Shown here piece by piece: positions 24,474 through 33,366 of a stretch of DNA of 52,437 bases; positions within the stretch are counted from its first letter, which is position 1; each line of letters begins with the position of its first letter. The stretch comes from Oscillibacter valericigenes (GTDB lineage: Bacteria; Bacillota; Clostridia; Oscillospirales; Oscillospiraceae): positions 1 to 52,437 of the forward strand of contig NZ_JACSNX010000019.1 in assembly GCF_016902445.1 (NCBI RefSeq), written 5' to 3'. The notes under the pieces were generated by a model, which saw nothing but the letters and a program-made list of their open reading frames with translations, was not told where the DNA came from and ran no database searches. The translations under genes were made by a program, and so were the position numbers.

Positions 24474-24509
24474 ACATTCACTGACTGGTTTAAAGATAGG
24501 AGGAAACAT

Positions 24510-27323
24510 ATGGATTACAACAAGACCATCAATCTGCCGAAGACCGACTTCCCCATGCGGGCAGGTCTGCCCAAGCGGGAGCCGGAGATGCTCAGACGCT
24601 GGCAGGAGCAGGACGTCTACAAGGAACTGCTGAAGAAGAACGAGGGCAAGCCCCTCTTCTCCCTGCACGACGGCCCTCCCTTCTCCAACGGCGCCCTGCA
24701 CATGGGCCACGCCCTGAACAAGTCCATCAAGGACTTTATCACCCGGTCCTACGCCATGCGGGGCTACTACACCCCCTATATCCCCGGCTGGGACAACCAC
24801 GGCATGCCCATCGAGTCCGCCATCATCAAGGAGCAGAAGCTCAACCGCAAGGCCATGAGCGTGCCGGAGTTCCGCTCCGCCTGCCACGCCTATGCCCAGC
24901 ACTATGTGGATGTCCAGAGCGAGGGCTTCCAGCGGATGGGCGTCATCGGCGACTGGGAGCACCCCTATCTCACCATGAATCCCGGCTTTGAGGCCGAGGA
25001 GGTGAAGGTGTTCGGTGCCATGTACAAGAAGGGCTATATCTACAAGGGCTTCAAGCCCGTGTACTGGTGCCCCCACGACGAGACGGCCCTGGCCGAGGCG
25101 GAGATCGAGTATCAGGACGACCCCTGCACCACCGTGTACGTGAAGTTCCCCATGCACGACGACTGCGGCAAGCTGTCCGGCGTGGACCACAGCAGGCTGT
25201 TCTTCGTGATCTGGACCACCACCATCTGGACCCTGCCGGGCAACCTGGCCATCGCCCTGCACCCCGACGAGTCCTACGCCCTGGTGAAGGCCTCCAACGG
25301 AGAGGTCTATATCATGGCCGAGGCCCTGACGGACAAGGTCATGAAGCTGGGCGGCTTCGACGGCTATGAGATCCTGGAGACCCACCCCGGCTCTTTCTTC
25401 GAAGGCATGCTGGCGGACCACCCCTTCCTGCCCAAGACCTCCCGCCTGGTGCTGGCAGACTATGTCACCATGGACTCCGGTACCGGCTGCGTCCACACCG
25501 CCCCCGGCTTCGGCGCCGACGACTATCAGACCTGCAAGCGCTACGGCATCGAGATGGTGGTGCCCGTGGACGACCAGGGCCGCCACACCGACTACGCCGG
25601 CAAGTACGCCGGCATGAGCACCGACGAGTCCAACCCCGTGATCCTGGCGGACATGAAGGAGAGCGGCATGCTCTTCGCCCAGGAGGACATCGTCCACAGC
25701 TATCCCCACTGCTGGCGCTGCAAGCACCCCATCATCTTCCGGGCCACGCCCCAGTGGTTCTGCTCCGTGGATTCCTTCAAGGACGAGGCCTGCGCCGCCT
25801 GCGACGACGTGCGCTGGGTCCCCGGCTGGGGCATCGACCGGATGAAGGCCATGATCCGGGAGCGGACCGACTGGTGCATCTCCCGCCAGCGCCGGTGGGG
25901 CCTGCCCATCCCCGTAGTATACTGCAAGGACTGCGGCAAGCCCATCTGCACGGATGAGACCATCGCCGCCATCTCCGCCCTGTTTGAGAAGGAGGGCTCC
26001 AACGCCTGGTTCGCCAAGGAGGCGGAGGAGATCCTGCCGGAGGGCTTCACCTGCCCCCACTGCGGGAGCAAGGCCGGCTTCACCAAGGAGGAGGACACTC
26101 TGGACGGCTGGTTCGACTCCGGCTCCACCCACTTCGCTGCCATGAAGCGGGATCAGGGCTTCTGGCCCGCCACCGTGTATATGGAGGGCCTGGATCAGTA
26201 CCGCGGGTGGTTCCAGTCCTCCCTGCTGACCGCCGTGGGCGCCTTCGGCAACGGCGCGCCCTTCAAGGAGTGCATCACCCACGGCTGGACCGTGGACGGC
26301 GAGGGCAAGGCCATGCACAAGTCCCTGGGCAACGGCATGGACCCCTATGAGATCTTCGACAAATACGGCGCGGACCTGCTGCGCCTGTGGGCCGCCAGCG
26401 CCGACTACCACGCCGACATGCGCTGCTCCGACGGCATCTTCAAGCAGCTGAGCCAGAACTACCTGAAGTTCCGCAACACCGCCCGGTACTGCCTGGGCAA
26501 CCTGGACGGCTTCGACCCCAACGACCTGGTGCCCGCCGCGGAGATGGAGGAGCTGGACCGCTGGGCCGTCACCCGCCTGAACGCCCTCATCGAAAAGTGC
26601 TTCCAGGCCTATGACGACTATGAGTTCAACGCCGTCACCCACGCGGTGAACGAGTTCTGCGTGCTGGACATGTCCAACTTCTATCTGGACATCATCAAGG
26701 ACCGGCTGTACTGCGAGGAGACCGATGGTCTCAAGCGCCGCAGCGCCCAGACCGCCCTGTTCCTGATCCTGGACACCATGACCAAGATCATGGCCCCCAT
26801 CCTGTGCTTCACCTGCGACGAGATCTGGCAGGCCATGCCTCACCGCAGCGGCGACGACGTGCGGAACGTGGTGCTCAACGAGATGAACCAGCCCTTCACG
26901 GACTACGCCCTGGACGAGGCGGCCATGGAGAAGTGGTCCACCGTGGAGAAGCTACGGGATGATGTGAACGCCGTGCTGGAGGCCGCCCGGGCCGAGAAGA
27001 AGATCGGCAAGGCCCTGGAGGCCCATGTGGCCCTCCACGCCGGAGACGACGCGGCCGCCGCCGCGCTGGTCCAGGTGATGGGCCTGAATCTGGCGGAGCT
27101 CTTCATCGTCTCCGACTGCCAGATCTCCAACGCGGAGCCGGACAGCGCCGCCACCGTGGGCCAGGGCGCCAGCTTCCCCGGCCTGACCGTGGAGATCCGG
27201 GAGGCCACCGGCGAAAAGTGCGAGCGGTGCTGGATGCACAGCCCCACCGTGGGTGCCGACGCGGACCATCCCACCCTCTGCGCCCGCTGCGCCGCCGTGG
27301 TGCGGAAGCTGCCCCAGTTCTGA
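24510..27323 (+). CDS. ileS: Isoleucyl-tRNA synthetase
   Basis: A class I synthetase of 937 aa. The HIGH motif is in SNGALHMGHALNKS (about residue 65); the CP1 editing domain spans about 190-400, with WTTTIWTLPGN and GTGCVHTAPGFGADD. The KMSKS-equivalent reads KAMHKSLGN (about 605), with His in place of the first Ser. The anticodon-binding domain follows, then a C-terminal zinc finger (CERCW and CARC). ATG follows ATAGGAGG. It is controlled by the upstream isoleucine T-box and ends at a strong terminator. Confidence 0.97.
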   Translation: MDYNKTINLPKTDFPMRAGLPKREPEMLRRWQEQDVYKELLKKNEGKPLFSLHDGPPFSNGALHMGHALNKSIKDFITRSYAMRGYYTPYIPGWDNHGMPIESAIIKEQKLNRKAMSVPEFRSACHAYAQHYVDVQSEGFQRMGVIGDWEHPYLTMNPGFEAEEVKVFGAMYKKGYIYKGFKPVYWCPHDETALAEAEIEYQDDPCTTVYVKFPMHDDCGKLSGVDHSRLFFVIWTTTIWTLPGNLAIALHPDESYALVKASNGEVYIMAEALTDKVMKLGGFDGYEILETHPGSFFEGMLADHPFLPKTSRLVLADYVTMDSGTGCVHTAPGFGADDYQTCKRYGIEMVVPVDDQGRHTDYAGKYAGMSTDESNPVILADMKESGMLFAQEDIVHSYPHCWRCKHPIIFRATPQWFCSVDSFKDEACAACDDVRWVPGWGIDRMKAMIRERTDWCISRQRRWGLPIPVVYCKDCGKPICTDETIAAISALFEKEGSNAWFAKEAEEILPEGFTCPHCGSKAGFTKEEDTLDGWFDSGSTHFAAMKRDQGFWPATVYMEGLDQYRGWFQSSLLTAVGAFGNGAPFKECITHGWTVDGEGKAMHKSLGNGMDPYEIFDKYGADLLRLWAASADYHADMRCSDGIFKQLSQNYLKFRNTARYCLGNLDGFDPNDLVPAAEMEELDRWAVTRLNALIEKCFQAYDDYEFNAVTHAVNEFCVLDMSNFYLDIIKDRLYCEETDGLKRRSAQTALFLILDTMTKIMAPILCFTCDEIWQAMPHRSGDDVRNVVLNEMNQPFTDYALDEAAMEKWSTVEKLRDDVNAVLEAARAEKKIGKALEAHVALHAGDDAAAAALVQVMGLNLAELFIVSDCQISNAEPDSAATVGQGASFPGLTVEIREATGEKCERCWMHSPTVGADADHPTLCARCAAVVRKLPQF

Positions 27324-27342
27324 TCATTCAACGCACAAACGG

Positions 27343-27375
27343 AAAGGTCCCGGCCGATCGGCCGGGACCTTTTTT
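27343..27375 (+). terminator. ileS terminator
   Basis: A 30-bp perfect palindrome (27343-27372) is followed by further T residues (TTTTTTT counting the stem end), 19 bp after the ileS stop. It also shields the convergent dnaC gene. Confidence 0.93.
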
Positions 27376-27398
27376 GCTCGCTTAAGAGATCCTGTGAT

Positions 27399-28397
27399 TC
27401 AATTCCCCTGGGCCCGCTCCTTTTTCAGCCTGCGGATGTCCTCCCCCGCAAAGGGCAGCAGGGTGTACTCCCCCTCGATCCGGGAGGCGATCTGGGGCGT
27501 GTACCGCCGGGCCAGCTCACCGGGCGTGAGATTCGTGCTGATGATGGTGGAGCGGCGCTCCATCAGGCGGGTGTTGACGATCTGATACAGGGCGCTGTGG
27601 ACAAAGGCCGTGGTCATCTCGGACCCCAGGTCGTCCAGGATCAGCAGGTCGCAGTTCAGCACCCGCTCCACATGGTCGTCCGCCTCTTCCTCCCGGGCGA
27701 ATTTCTGCTGCTCGAACTGCCCGAAGACATGGCCCGCCGTGTCATAGACCACAGAGAACCCCTTTTCACTGACCTCCCGGGCGATGGCGGCAGACAGGTG
27801 GGTCTTTCCCAGCCCCGGCGCCCCGAAGAGCAGGAGGTTCGCCGGCCGCCTGCCGAACTGGTGGGCAAAGTCCCCGCAGATGTCATAGACCGTCTCCATA
27901 TGCTCCCGGACGGTGACGCCGATGTCCCGGTCGTAGCGGTCCGGATACCAGTCCGTGGAAAAGGTGTCAAAGCTCTGGCTGCCCAGATCCAGCATCCGGG
28001 AGAGCTCCTTCTGCTGCTCCCGGGCGTAGTAGGCCCGCAGGCAGCGGCACATCTGGCCGCCCCGGTAGCCGGTGTCCCCGCAGAGCGCACAGGCCGGCGC
28101 CTCCTCCAGGGCGTCCTCCGGCAGGCCCATTTTTTTCAGCAGCTCCCGCTTTTCCGTCTGGAGGCTCAGATTCTCATCCCGCAGCACCGCCACCGCCGAC
28201 CGGGGATCTGTCCCGTGGCGGAGGGCGCTGGTGATGATGCGGCTCATGGTGCTGCGCAGCTGACTGTCGATCTCCCGCAGCCGGGGCTGGCGGGCATAGA
28301 TCCGCTCCCGCCGCTCCTGGTACTGGGTCTGCCGCCGCTGGCGGTCCTCCTCGAACCGCTGGAGCGCCTGACGCATCACCCTGCCGTCATATGCCAC
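27399..28397 (-). CDS. DnaC/DnaI-type helicase loader ATPase
   Basis: AAA+ ATPase of 332 aa that loads the replicative helicase. The N-terminal helical region (about 1-100) is followed by a cysteine cluster CALCGDTG...CRC (about 112-128), as in DnaI zinc domains. Then come Walker A GAPGLGKTH (about 190), Walker B LLILDDLG and the sensor-1 IISTNLTP. It lies 6 bp after dnaD on the minus strand, the usual Firmicutes primosome pair. dnaC is the common annotation; by function it corresponds to Bacillus dnaI. Confidence 0.92.
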   Translation of the reverse strand: MAYDGRVMRQALQRFEEDRQRRQTQYQERRERIYARQPRLREIDSQLRSTMSRIITSALRHGTDPRSAVAVLRDENLSLQTEKRELLKKMGLPEDALEEAPACALCGDTGYRGGQMCRCLRAYYAREQQKELSRMLDLGSQSFDTFSTDWYPDRYDRDIGVTVREHMETVYDICGDFAHQFGRRPANLLLFGAPGLGKTHLSAAIAREVSEKGFSVVYDTAGHVFGQFEQQKFAREEEADDHVERVLNCDLLILDDLGSEMTTAFVHSALYQIVNTRLMERRSTIISTNLTPGELARRYTPQIASRIEGEYTLLPFAGEDIRRLKKERAQGN

Positions 28398-28403
28398 TGC
28401 CCA

Positions 28404-29327
28404 TCACCTCCTGTTTCGATGCAGATCCTGCATGTATCTGCGCATCTCCCGGTCCGTATCCCCGGAAAGCTGCCCCTCGGCCCTGCGGGCCGCCGGACGG
28501 TCCCCCGCCTGGATCTCCTCCGCCGTGTGGAGCCCCGCCTCGTGCCACCGCTTCAGAATACCGTTGCAGTAGGCCCATTTCAGCTCGTGGCACTTCAGCA
28601 TGGTCTTGTCGTAGGCCAGGGCCACCGCCTCCGGCGGAAAGCCCATCTCCTGCCAGGAGAGGAGATACTTCTCCTCCGACGGCGCGGGATATCGGTCCCC
28701 CAGCTGCAAAGCCCGCATATACTGGGGCAGCGCCCCCTGCCGCCGGGCGTAAGCCCTGAGATAGGCATCCGCCGCCGACTGGGTGTCGATACCCATCCGG
28801 GCCCAGGCGTAGCCCTCCTTCTCGATCTGCTTCATGCCGGGGCGGCGGCCCGGGCCGAACCGGCGGCTCACCCGTTCCGCACAGTGGCAGACCAGGAGAT
28901 ATACCACATCCTCCGGCAGGCCCAGATAATCGGTCAGTCCCAGCAGGACCCCCACATCCGCGGTGGTGAGCTTCTTTCCCAGCTTCCCCTCCACCGCCCG
29001 GACCAGTGCCTGAAACGCACCGCTCTCCTCCAGCCGCTCTGCCACTTCGGATTGCTGGTAGACGGGCCGCTCCTCCGCCGGGGCGGGGGGCGTCTCCGCC
29101 GGGGCCACCAGCCCCAGCTCCCGCAGGACGGCCTCCGCCGCCTCGATGCGGCTGCGGTCCCACCGCAGCTCCCCCGCCAGGGACCGGGGCGGCACGGTGC
29201 CCTGATGCCGCAGCAGCGCCAGATACAGCAGCGCCGCGTCTCCGTCCCCCCGGTCCAGCAGCCGCTTCACCGTGGCCGCAGACAGGGTGACGCTCTCGTC
29301 CCCGGTATGTACCAGACAGCTGGGCAT
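28404..29327 (-). CDS. DnaD-domain primosomal protein
   Basis: A 307-aa primosome protein. An N-terminal winged-helix region (about 15-75) leads into a DDBH domain (about 105-180) and a second DnaD-like domain with YCNGILKRWHEAGLHT (about 255), carrying the YxxxIxxxW DNA-binding pattern. The basic C-terminus ends HRNRR. It works with the DnaI-type loader encoded immediately downstream in replication restart and initiation. Start at 29327: ATG with GGAGGGG upstream. Confidence 0.9.
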   Translation of the reverse strand: MPSCLVHTGDESVTLSAATVKRLLDRGDGDAALLYLALLRHQGTVPPRSLAGELRWDRSRIEAAEAVLRELGLVAPAETPPAPAEERPVYQQSEVAERLEESGAFQALVRAVEGKLGKKLTTADVGVLLGLTDYLGLPEDVVYLLVCHCAERVSRRFGPGRRPGMKQIEKEGYAWARMGIDTQSAADAYLRAYARRQGALPQYMRALQLGDRYPAPSEEKYLLSWQEMGFPPEAVALAYDKTMLKCHELKWAYCNGILKRWHEAGLHTAEEIQAGDRPAARRAEGQLSGDTDREMRRYMQDLHRNRR

Positions 29328-29360
29328 CCTCCGCCCCTCCCCTCTTTTTGAGCTTCCCTT

Positions 29361-29389
29361 ATTCTACACGATTTTCCCCGGCAGGACAA
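29361..29389 (-). promoter_or_regulatory. dnaD-dnaC promoter
   Basis: On the minus strand TTGTCC (29389-29384), a 17-bp spacer and TAGAAT (29366-29361) lie about 35 bp upstream of the dnaD start. A second TTGACA-like box just upstream (29399-29394) may be an alternative -35 for another start. Confidence 0.6.
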
Positions 29390-29563
29390 GCCCTGTCAAA
29401 AAACTCCCCGGGGCGGTCTTTCCGCCTCCGGAAATGTGAATTTTTTCGAAACCTCCCGTTTTTCTGTGGCGCTGTCATTTTTCCTATGATATACTACAAT
29501 TTATGATAATGGGCGGCATCTGCCCTGCCGCTGATCAATCTACCGACGAGGGGGAAGTTGTTT

Positions 29564-29902
29564 ATGGCAAATCGTGTGGTCGTCAACATCTGCGGGGAGG
29601 AGCTCACCTTTATTGCAGAGGAGCCCTCCTCCTATATGCAGCGGGTGGGGGCCTATGTCAACGACAAGATGGCGGAGATCCTGGACAGCTCCAAGGTGGG
29701 CCGGACGGACGCCGCCGTTCTCACCGCCGTCAACATCACCGACGAGCTGTTCAAGGCCCAGGCAGAGGCGGACCAGCTCCGCGGTCAGATCAAAGGCTAT
29801 CTGGATGAGGCCGGCAGGGCTCAGAGCGAGGCCAGCGAGCTGAAGCGGGAGGTCTTCCGCCTCCAGCAGAAGCTGGACGCTCTGAGCAAAAACCGGGGAT
29901 GA
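29564..29902 (+). CDS. zapA: Cell division protein ZapA
   Basis: A 112-aa ZapA-type protein that crosslinks and stabilises FtsZ filaments. The N-terminal globular part is typical (RVVVNICGEELTFIAEE, then YMQRVGAYVNDKMAEI), followed by a long coiled coil from about residue 60 to the end. ATG at 29564 follows GAGGGGGA with 8-nt spacing. Its stop overlaps the U32 gene start by 4 bp. This zapA-U32 pairing is a recurrent Firmicutes arrangement. Confidence 0.92.
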   Translation: MANRVVVNICGEELTFIAEEPSSYMQRVGAYVNDKMAEILDSSKVGRTDAAVLTAVNITDELFKAQAEADQLRGQIKGYLDEAGRAQSEASELKREVFRLQQKLDALSKNRG

Positions 29903-32013
29903 GGCCGGAACTCCTCTCCCCCGCCGGCTCGCCGGAGGCTCTGCGGGCAGCGGTCCAGAACGGCGCGGGCGCGGTGTACCTGGGCTGGGGAGCCTTCAAC
30001 GCCCGCCGGGGGGCGAAGAATTTTTCTGACCAGGAATTCGCCGACGCCCTGGTCTACTGCCACGAGCGGGGCGTCCGGGTCTTTCTGACCCTGAACACCC
30101 TGGTGACGGACCGGGAGCTGCCATCGGCCCTGGAGACCGCCCGGAAGGCTGCCCGCCTGGGGGTGGATTCCGTATTGGTGCAGGACTGGGGCCTGTTCGA
30201 TCTGCTGCGCCGCGCCCTGCCGGACCTGCCCCTCCACGCCAGCACCCAGATGAGCCTTTTCACCTCCGGCGGTGCCCGGGAGATCGCCGCCGACGGCTGC
30301 GAGCGGGTGGTCATCGCCCGGGAGTGCTCCGCCGAGGACACCCGGACCATCTGCGAGAACTGCCCCGTGGAGGTGGAGGTCTTCGCCCACGGGGCTCTGT
30401 GCATGTGCTACTCCGGCCAGTGCGAGATGAGCGCCCTCATCGGGGGCCGCTCCGGCAACCGGGGCCGGTGCGCCCAGCCCTGCCGCCTGCCCTACGGGGT
30501 CAACGGCCCTGCCAAAAACACCTATCCCCTGAGTCTGAAGGACAGCTGTCTGGCGGACCGGCTGGGAGAGATGGCGGACATGGGCGTGGCCTGCGTGAAG
30601 CTGGAGGGCCGCATGAAGCGGCCGGAGTACGTGGCCGTCATCACCCGCATCTACGCCCGCCTGCTGGAGGAGGGCCGCGGTCCCACCGACGCCGAGCGGG
30701 CGGAGCTGGAGCGGGCCTTTTCCCGTTCCGGCTTCACCGACGGCTACTGGCGGGGCCGGCACGGCGCCGCCATGTTTGGAACCCGGCCGGAAAATGCCCC
30801 GGACCCCAAGGACCTCTTTGACGAGGCCCGCCGGGCCTATGAAAAGGACAACCTGCGGACGGTGCCGGTGGATCTCTCCTGCTCGGTCACGGCGGGAGCC
30901 CCCTGCGCCCTGACGGCGTCGGACCGGGACGGCCACACGGTGACGGTCACCGGCCCGGTGCCGGAGGCCGCCCGGACCCGGGCCCTGGACGGGCTGGAGC
31001 TGGAGGCCCGCCTCCGCAAAACCGGCGGCACCGCCTACCGCTGTGACAACGTGGTCACGCTGGTGGACGAGGGCCTGTCTCTCCCTGCCAGCGCCGTCAA
31101 CGCCCTGCGGCGGGATGCCCTGACGGCCCTTACCGCCGCCCGCACCGCGCCGCCCAAGCGCCGAGAGCTGCCGGCGCCGCTTCTGCCGGATATCGACTGC
31201 TCTGCAGAGACACCCCAGTTCACCTTGTCCGTGGCCCGGCTGGACCAGCTCTCCCCCGCCCTCTTGAACATGGCTCGTCCCGCCCGGATCTACGTCCCGC
31301 TGGAAGAGGTCTCCCGGCTGGAGACCCTTCCGGGAGAAGGCCCGGAGTGGTGCGCCGTCCTGCCCCGGGTGTGGCGGGAGCGGGACGAGCCGGCACTCCG
31401 CTCCCAGCTGGAGCGGGCCCGCGCCCTGGGCTTCACCGGTGTGCTGATCGGGAACCTGGGCCATCTGCCCCTGGTGCGGGGGATGGACTTCCGCCTCTAC
31501 GGCGACTACGGCCTGAACGTGTTCAATTCCCGGTCCCTGGCCTATCTGAAGGAGAAGGGGCTGGAGAGCGCCTGCGTGTCCTTTGAGCTGCGGTTCGCCC
31601 AGATCCGGGACCTGAAGAAAGTCCTGCCGGCGGAGGCCATCGTCTACGGCCGTCTGCCCCTGATGATCACGGAGAACTGCCTGGTACAGAACGAGACCGG
31701 CTGCCGCCTGGACCGGCAGGGCGCCTGTGTGCCGAAAGACGGGCCCTGCTGCCGGCCCACGGTCCTGAAGGACCGCACCGGCGCCGCCTTCCCTCTGCTG
31801 CCGGCCTACGGCCACCGGACGGAGATCCAGAACAGCAAGCCGCTGTATCTGGCGGACCGGCCGGACTATCAGCGGCTGGGCCTTTCTCTTGCCCGCCTCC
31901 GGTTCACCACGGAGACGGCGGAGGAATGTGTCCGCATCGCGCAAAATTATCTGGACGGCGCGCCCGCAGCCGGTGATTTCACCCGGGGGCTCTACGAGCG
32001 GGGCGTGGAGTAA
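29899..32013 (+). CDS. Peptidase U32 family protein (RlhA/TrhP-like)
   Basis: A 704-aa U32 family protein. The catalytic-type domain begins ELLSPAGSPEALRAAV and holds the U32 signature EVFAHGALCMCYSGQC (about 158-173), with the cysteine set C-x-C, C and CAQPC that can ligate an iron-sulfur cluster. A long C-terminal part corresponds to the DUF3656-type extension. Despite the peptidase name, studied members (RlhA, TrhP) hydroxylate rRNA or tRNA with prephenate-derived chemistry; an RNA-hydroxylation role is inferred from that. It overlaps zapA by 4 bp. Confidence 0.88.
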   Translation: MRPELLSPAGSPEALRAAVQNGAGAVYLGWGAFNARRGAKNFSDQEFADALVYCHERGVRVFLTLNTLVTDRELPSALETARKAARLGVDSVLVQDWGLFDLLRRALPDLPLHASTQMSLFTSGGAREIAADGCERVVIARECSAEDTRTICENCPVEVEVFAHGALCMCYSGQCEMSALIGGRSGNRGRCAQPCRLPYGVNGPAKNTYPLSLKDSCLADRLGEMADMGVACVKLEGRMKRPEYVAVITRIYARLLEEGRGPTDAERAELERAFSRSGFTDGYWRGRHGAAMFGTRPENAPDPKDLFDEARRAYEKDNLRTVPVDLSCSVTAGAPCALTASDRDGHTVTVTGPVPEAARTRALDGLELEARLRKTGGTAYRCDNVVTLVDEGLSLPASAVNALRRDALTALTAARTAPPKRRELPAPLLPDIDCSAETPQFTLSVARLDQLSPALLNMARPARIYVPLEEVSRLETLPGEGPEWCAVLPRVWRERDEPALRSQLERARALGFTGVLIGNLGHLPLVRGMDFRLYGDYGLNVFNSRSLAYLKEKGLESACVSFELRFAQIRDLKKVLPAEAIVYGRLPLMITENCLVQNETGCRLDRQGACVPKDGPCCRPTVLKDRTGAAFPLLPAYGHRTEIQNSKPLYLADRPDYQRLGLSLARLRFTTETAEECVRIAQNYLDGAPAAGDFTRGLYERGVE

Positions 32014-32033
32014 GGAGTCCCGCGAGCCGGGCT

Positions 32034-32465
32034 GCCGGGAGGCGGCAACTGGGCTCCTGCTCCCGCAGGGGGCATTGTCCATGCGGGATGCGCCCCCCAT
32101 TCTCTTTTTGGTCTTGCCCAAAAAGAGAATGCGCCGCGCCCGGTGGAAGAGAAAAAGGCGCTTCGGCGGGTCGGTCTGCGCAGGCGCAGACCTCCTGCCG
32201 CCGGCGGGGGAAGGCTGGCTGTCCCTCGCAGCAGTCAGGGACGGAAACGCCCCGCCCTTGGGGAAACCTTTGGCCCGGGGAAGTCAGGGATACATGCTGC
32301 GCCGATTTTCGCTGCCGCTGGCCGGTAGTTGATGAAGGCTTCGGCATAGGGCAATGCAGCAGCTCCTACGACCACCCGGGCAGCGCGTAGCGACTGCGCA
32401 GCCGTTGGCGGCTTTGCCGCTTACGGATGCGGCGTGCCCCTTGCGGGCAAGCGGAACGCGCGGAA
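32034..32465 (-). repeat. Long repeat copy A, containing R1 copy 2 (32034-32155)
   Basis: The R1 part lies in reverse orientation: a 13-bp perfect hairpin (32099-32111 with 32118-32130, minus-strand loop GCAAGA) and the G6/CCCGCA/GCCCCC/TGCGGG set. To its right are hairpin GGTCTGCGC/GCGCAGACC, GTCCCT/AGGGAC, and an 84-bp end (32382-32465) that matches 52329-52412 except for one base. The whole unit recurs at 51885-52412. No ribosome-site-backed reading frame is shared by the two copies, so it is probably non-coding. It fills the gap after the U32 gene. Confidence 0.85.
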
Positions 32466-32614
32466 AGAGAAGCTGGTCAAATGCGTTCTTGCAACCCGAT
32501 GCCGTCGGCACCCGCGCCGCGGGAATCAACTGTCAAGTCTCTGCGGCACCCCGCCGCGCCTGTCGTACAGTCCTCGCAAACCCGCAGGCACCCTCTCACG
32601 CCGACCCTCGCACA

Positions 32615-32642
32615 GCAACTTTGCACGCATGTGCAAAGTTGC
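32615..32642. repeat. Long perfect hairpin next to R1 copy 3
   Basis: GCAACTTTGCAC (32615-32626) pairs perfectly with GTGCAAAGTTGC (32631-32642), loop GCAT. It ends 3 bp before R1 copy 3. The stretch from 32466 to 32614 shows nothing recognisable. Confidence 0.7.
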
Positions 32643-32644
32643 GA

Positions 32645-32790
32645 CCAAAGCGGTCTTTTCTTTTGGACCGTGCACGGCCCGTTTTCTTTTCCACAAGATG
32701 GAAAAGAAAATGGGGGGGCGCATCCCCGCTGGACAAGCCCCCTGCGGGAGCAGACACCCCCCTGGCCGCCGTTCGGCGGCCCCTCCGCAC
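32645..32790 (+). repeat. R1 repeat, copy 3
   Basis: Nearly identical to copy 1 in this orientation. The hairpin is TTTTCTTTTCCA (32682-32693) with TGGAAAAGAAAA (32699-32710), loop CAAGA. Its top pairs differ from copy 1 (CCA/TGG in place of CGG/CCG), so pairing is kept by paired changes. The G7, CCCCGC, GCCCCC and GCGGGAG blocks follow. It lies in the region upstream of dut; the AT-rich stretch 32855-32925 beyond it probably carries the dut promoter. Confidence 0.8.
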
Positions 32791-32895
32791 CTTACACAGC
32801 CGAACGGCAAGCCGCACCCGTTCAGCCAGCGAGGCACCCAACAGCCCGATACTCCCTCATTTTTCTATACAATACATAAATTTTATTGAATATTA

Positions 32896-32911
32896 TACAA
32901 ACCGTATTTGT
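32896..32911 (+). promoter_or_regulatory. Operator-like sequence ahead of dut
   Basis: TACAAACCGTATTTGT lies 15 bp before the dut start. The same 16-mer with one change (CCG to CGG) occurs at 47757-47772, 14 bp before another start codon. Both have ACAAA/TTTGT arms. It may be a protein-binding site or part of the untranslated leader; no matching regulator is identified. Confidence 0.4.
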
Positions 32912-32925
32912 TTTTGGAGTTTGAC

Positions 32926-33357
32926 ATGGAAGAGATCAAGGTAAAATATTTCACAGACGACATCGACGAGCTGTGCTATGTGGAGGGCAAATCCGACTGG
33001 ATCGACCTCCACGCAGCAGAGACCGTCACCATGAAGGCGGGGGAGTTCCGCCTGATCCCCCTGGGGGTCGCCATCGCCCTGCCTGAGGGCTATGAGGCCC
33101 ACATCGTTCCCCGCAGTTCCACATTTAAAAATTACGGCATCCTGCAGACCAACTCCATGGGCGTGGTGGATTACACCTACCGGGGCGACGGCGACCAGTG
33201 GCGGATGCCCGCCTACGCCACCCGGGACGTGACCATCGAGAAAAACGCCCGCATCTGCCAGTTCCGCATCGTGCAGAACCAGCCCAGGCTGACCTTCACC
33301 AGGGTGGAGCACCTGGACGGCCCCGACCGGGGCGGCTTCGGCTCCACGGGAAAGTGA
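32926..33357 (+). CDS. dut: dUTP diphosphatase
   Basis: Trimeric dUTPase of 143 aa that hydrolyses dUTP to dUMP and keeps uracil out of DNA. Conserved motifs in order are IDLHAAET (motif 1 region), VPRSST (motif 2), TNSMGVVDYTYRGD (motif 3, with the catalytic Asp), ICQFRIV (motif 4) and RGGFGSTGK (motif 5). ATG at 32926 follows TTGGAG; a TTG at 32908 is an unlikely alternative. maf follows 9 bp downstream. Confidence 0.95.
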   Translation: MEEIKVKYFTDDIDELCYVEGKSDWIDLHAAETVTMKAGEFRLIPLGVAIALPEGYEAHIVPRSSTFKNYGILQTNSMGVVDYTYRGDGDQWRMPAYATRDVTIEKNARICQFRIVQNQPRLTFTRVEHLDGPDRGGFGSTGK

Positions 33358-33366
33358 GGGCGGATC

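Noticed and set aside
29899..32013. Secreted collagenase or protease
   Set aside because: Although U32 proteins are named peptidases, there is no signal peptide, and the cysteine cluster points to the RNA-hydroxylase branch.
32645..32790. R1 hairpin as a simple rho-independent terminator
   Set aside because: Copies occur in either orientation and in places without an adjacent gene end (copies 1 and 3), and the conserved part extends far beyond the hairpin.
31979..32889. Open frames on both strands in the long repeat and around R1 copy 3
   Set aside because: Not preserved as frames between copies; the sequence is better explained by conserved hairpins.
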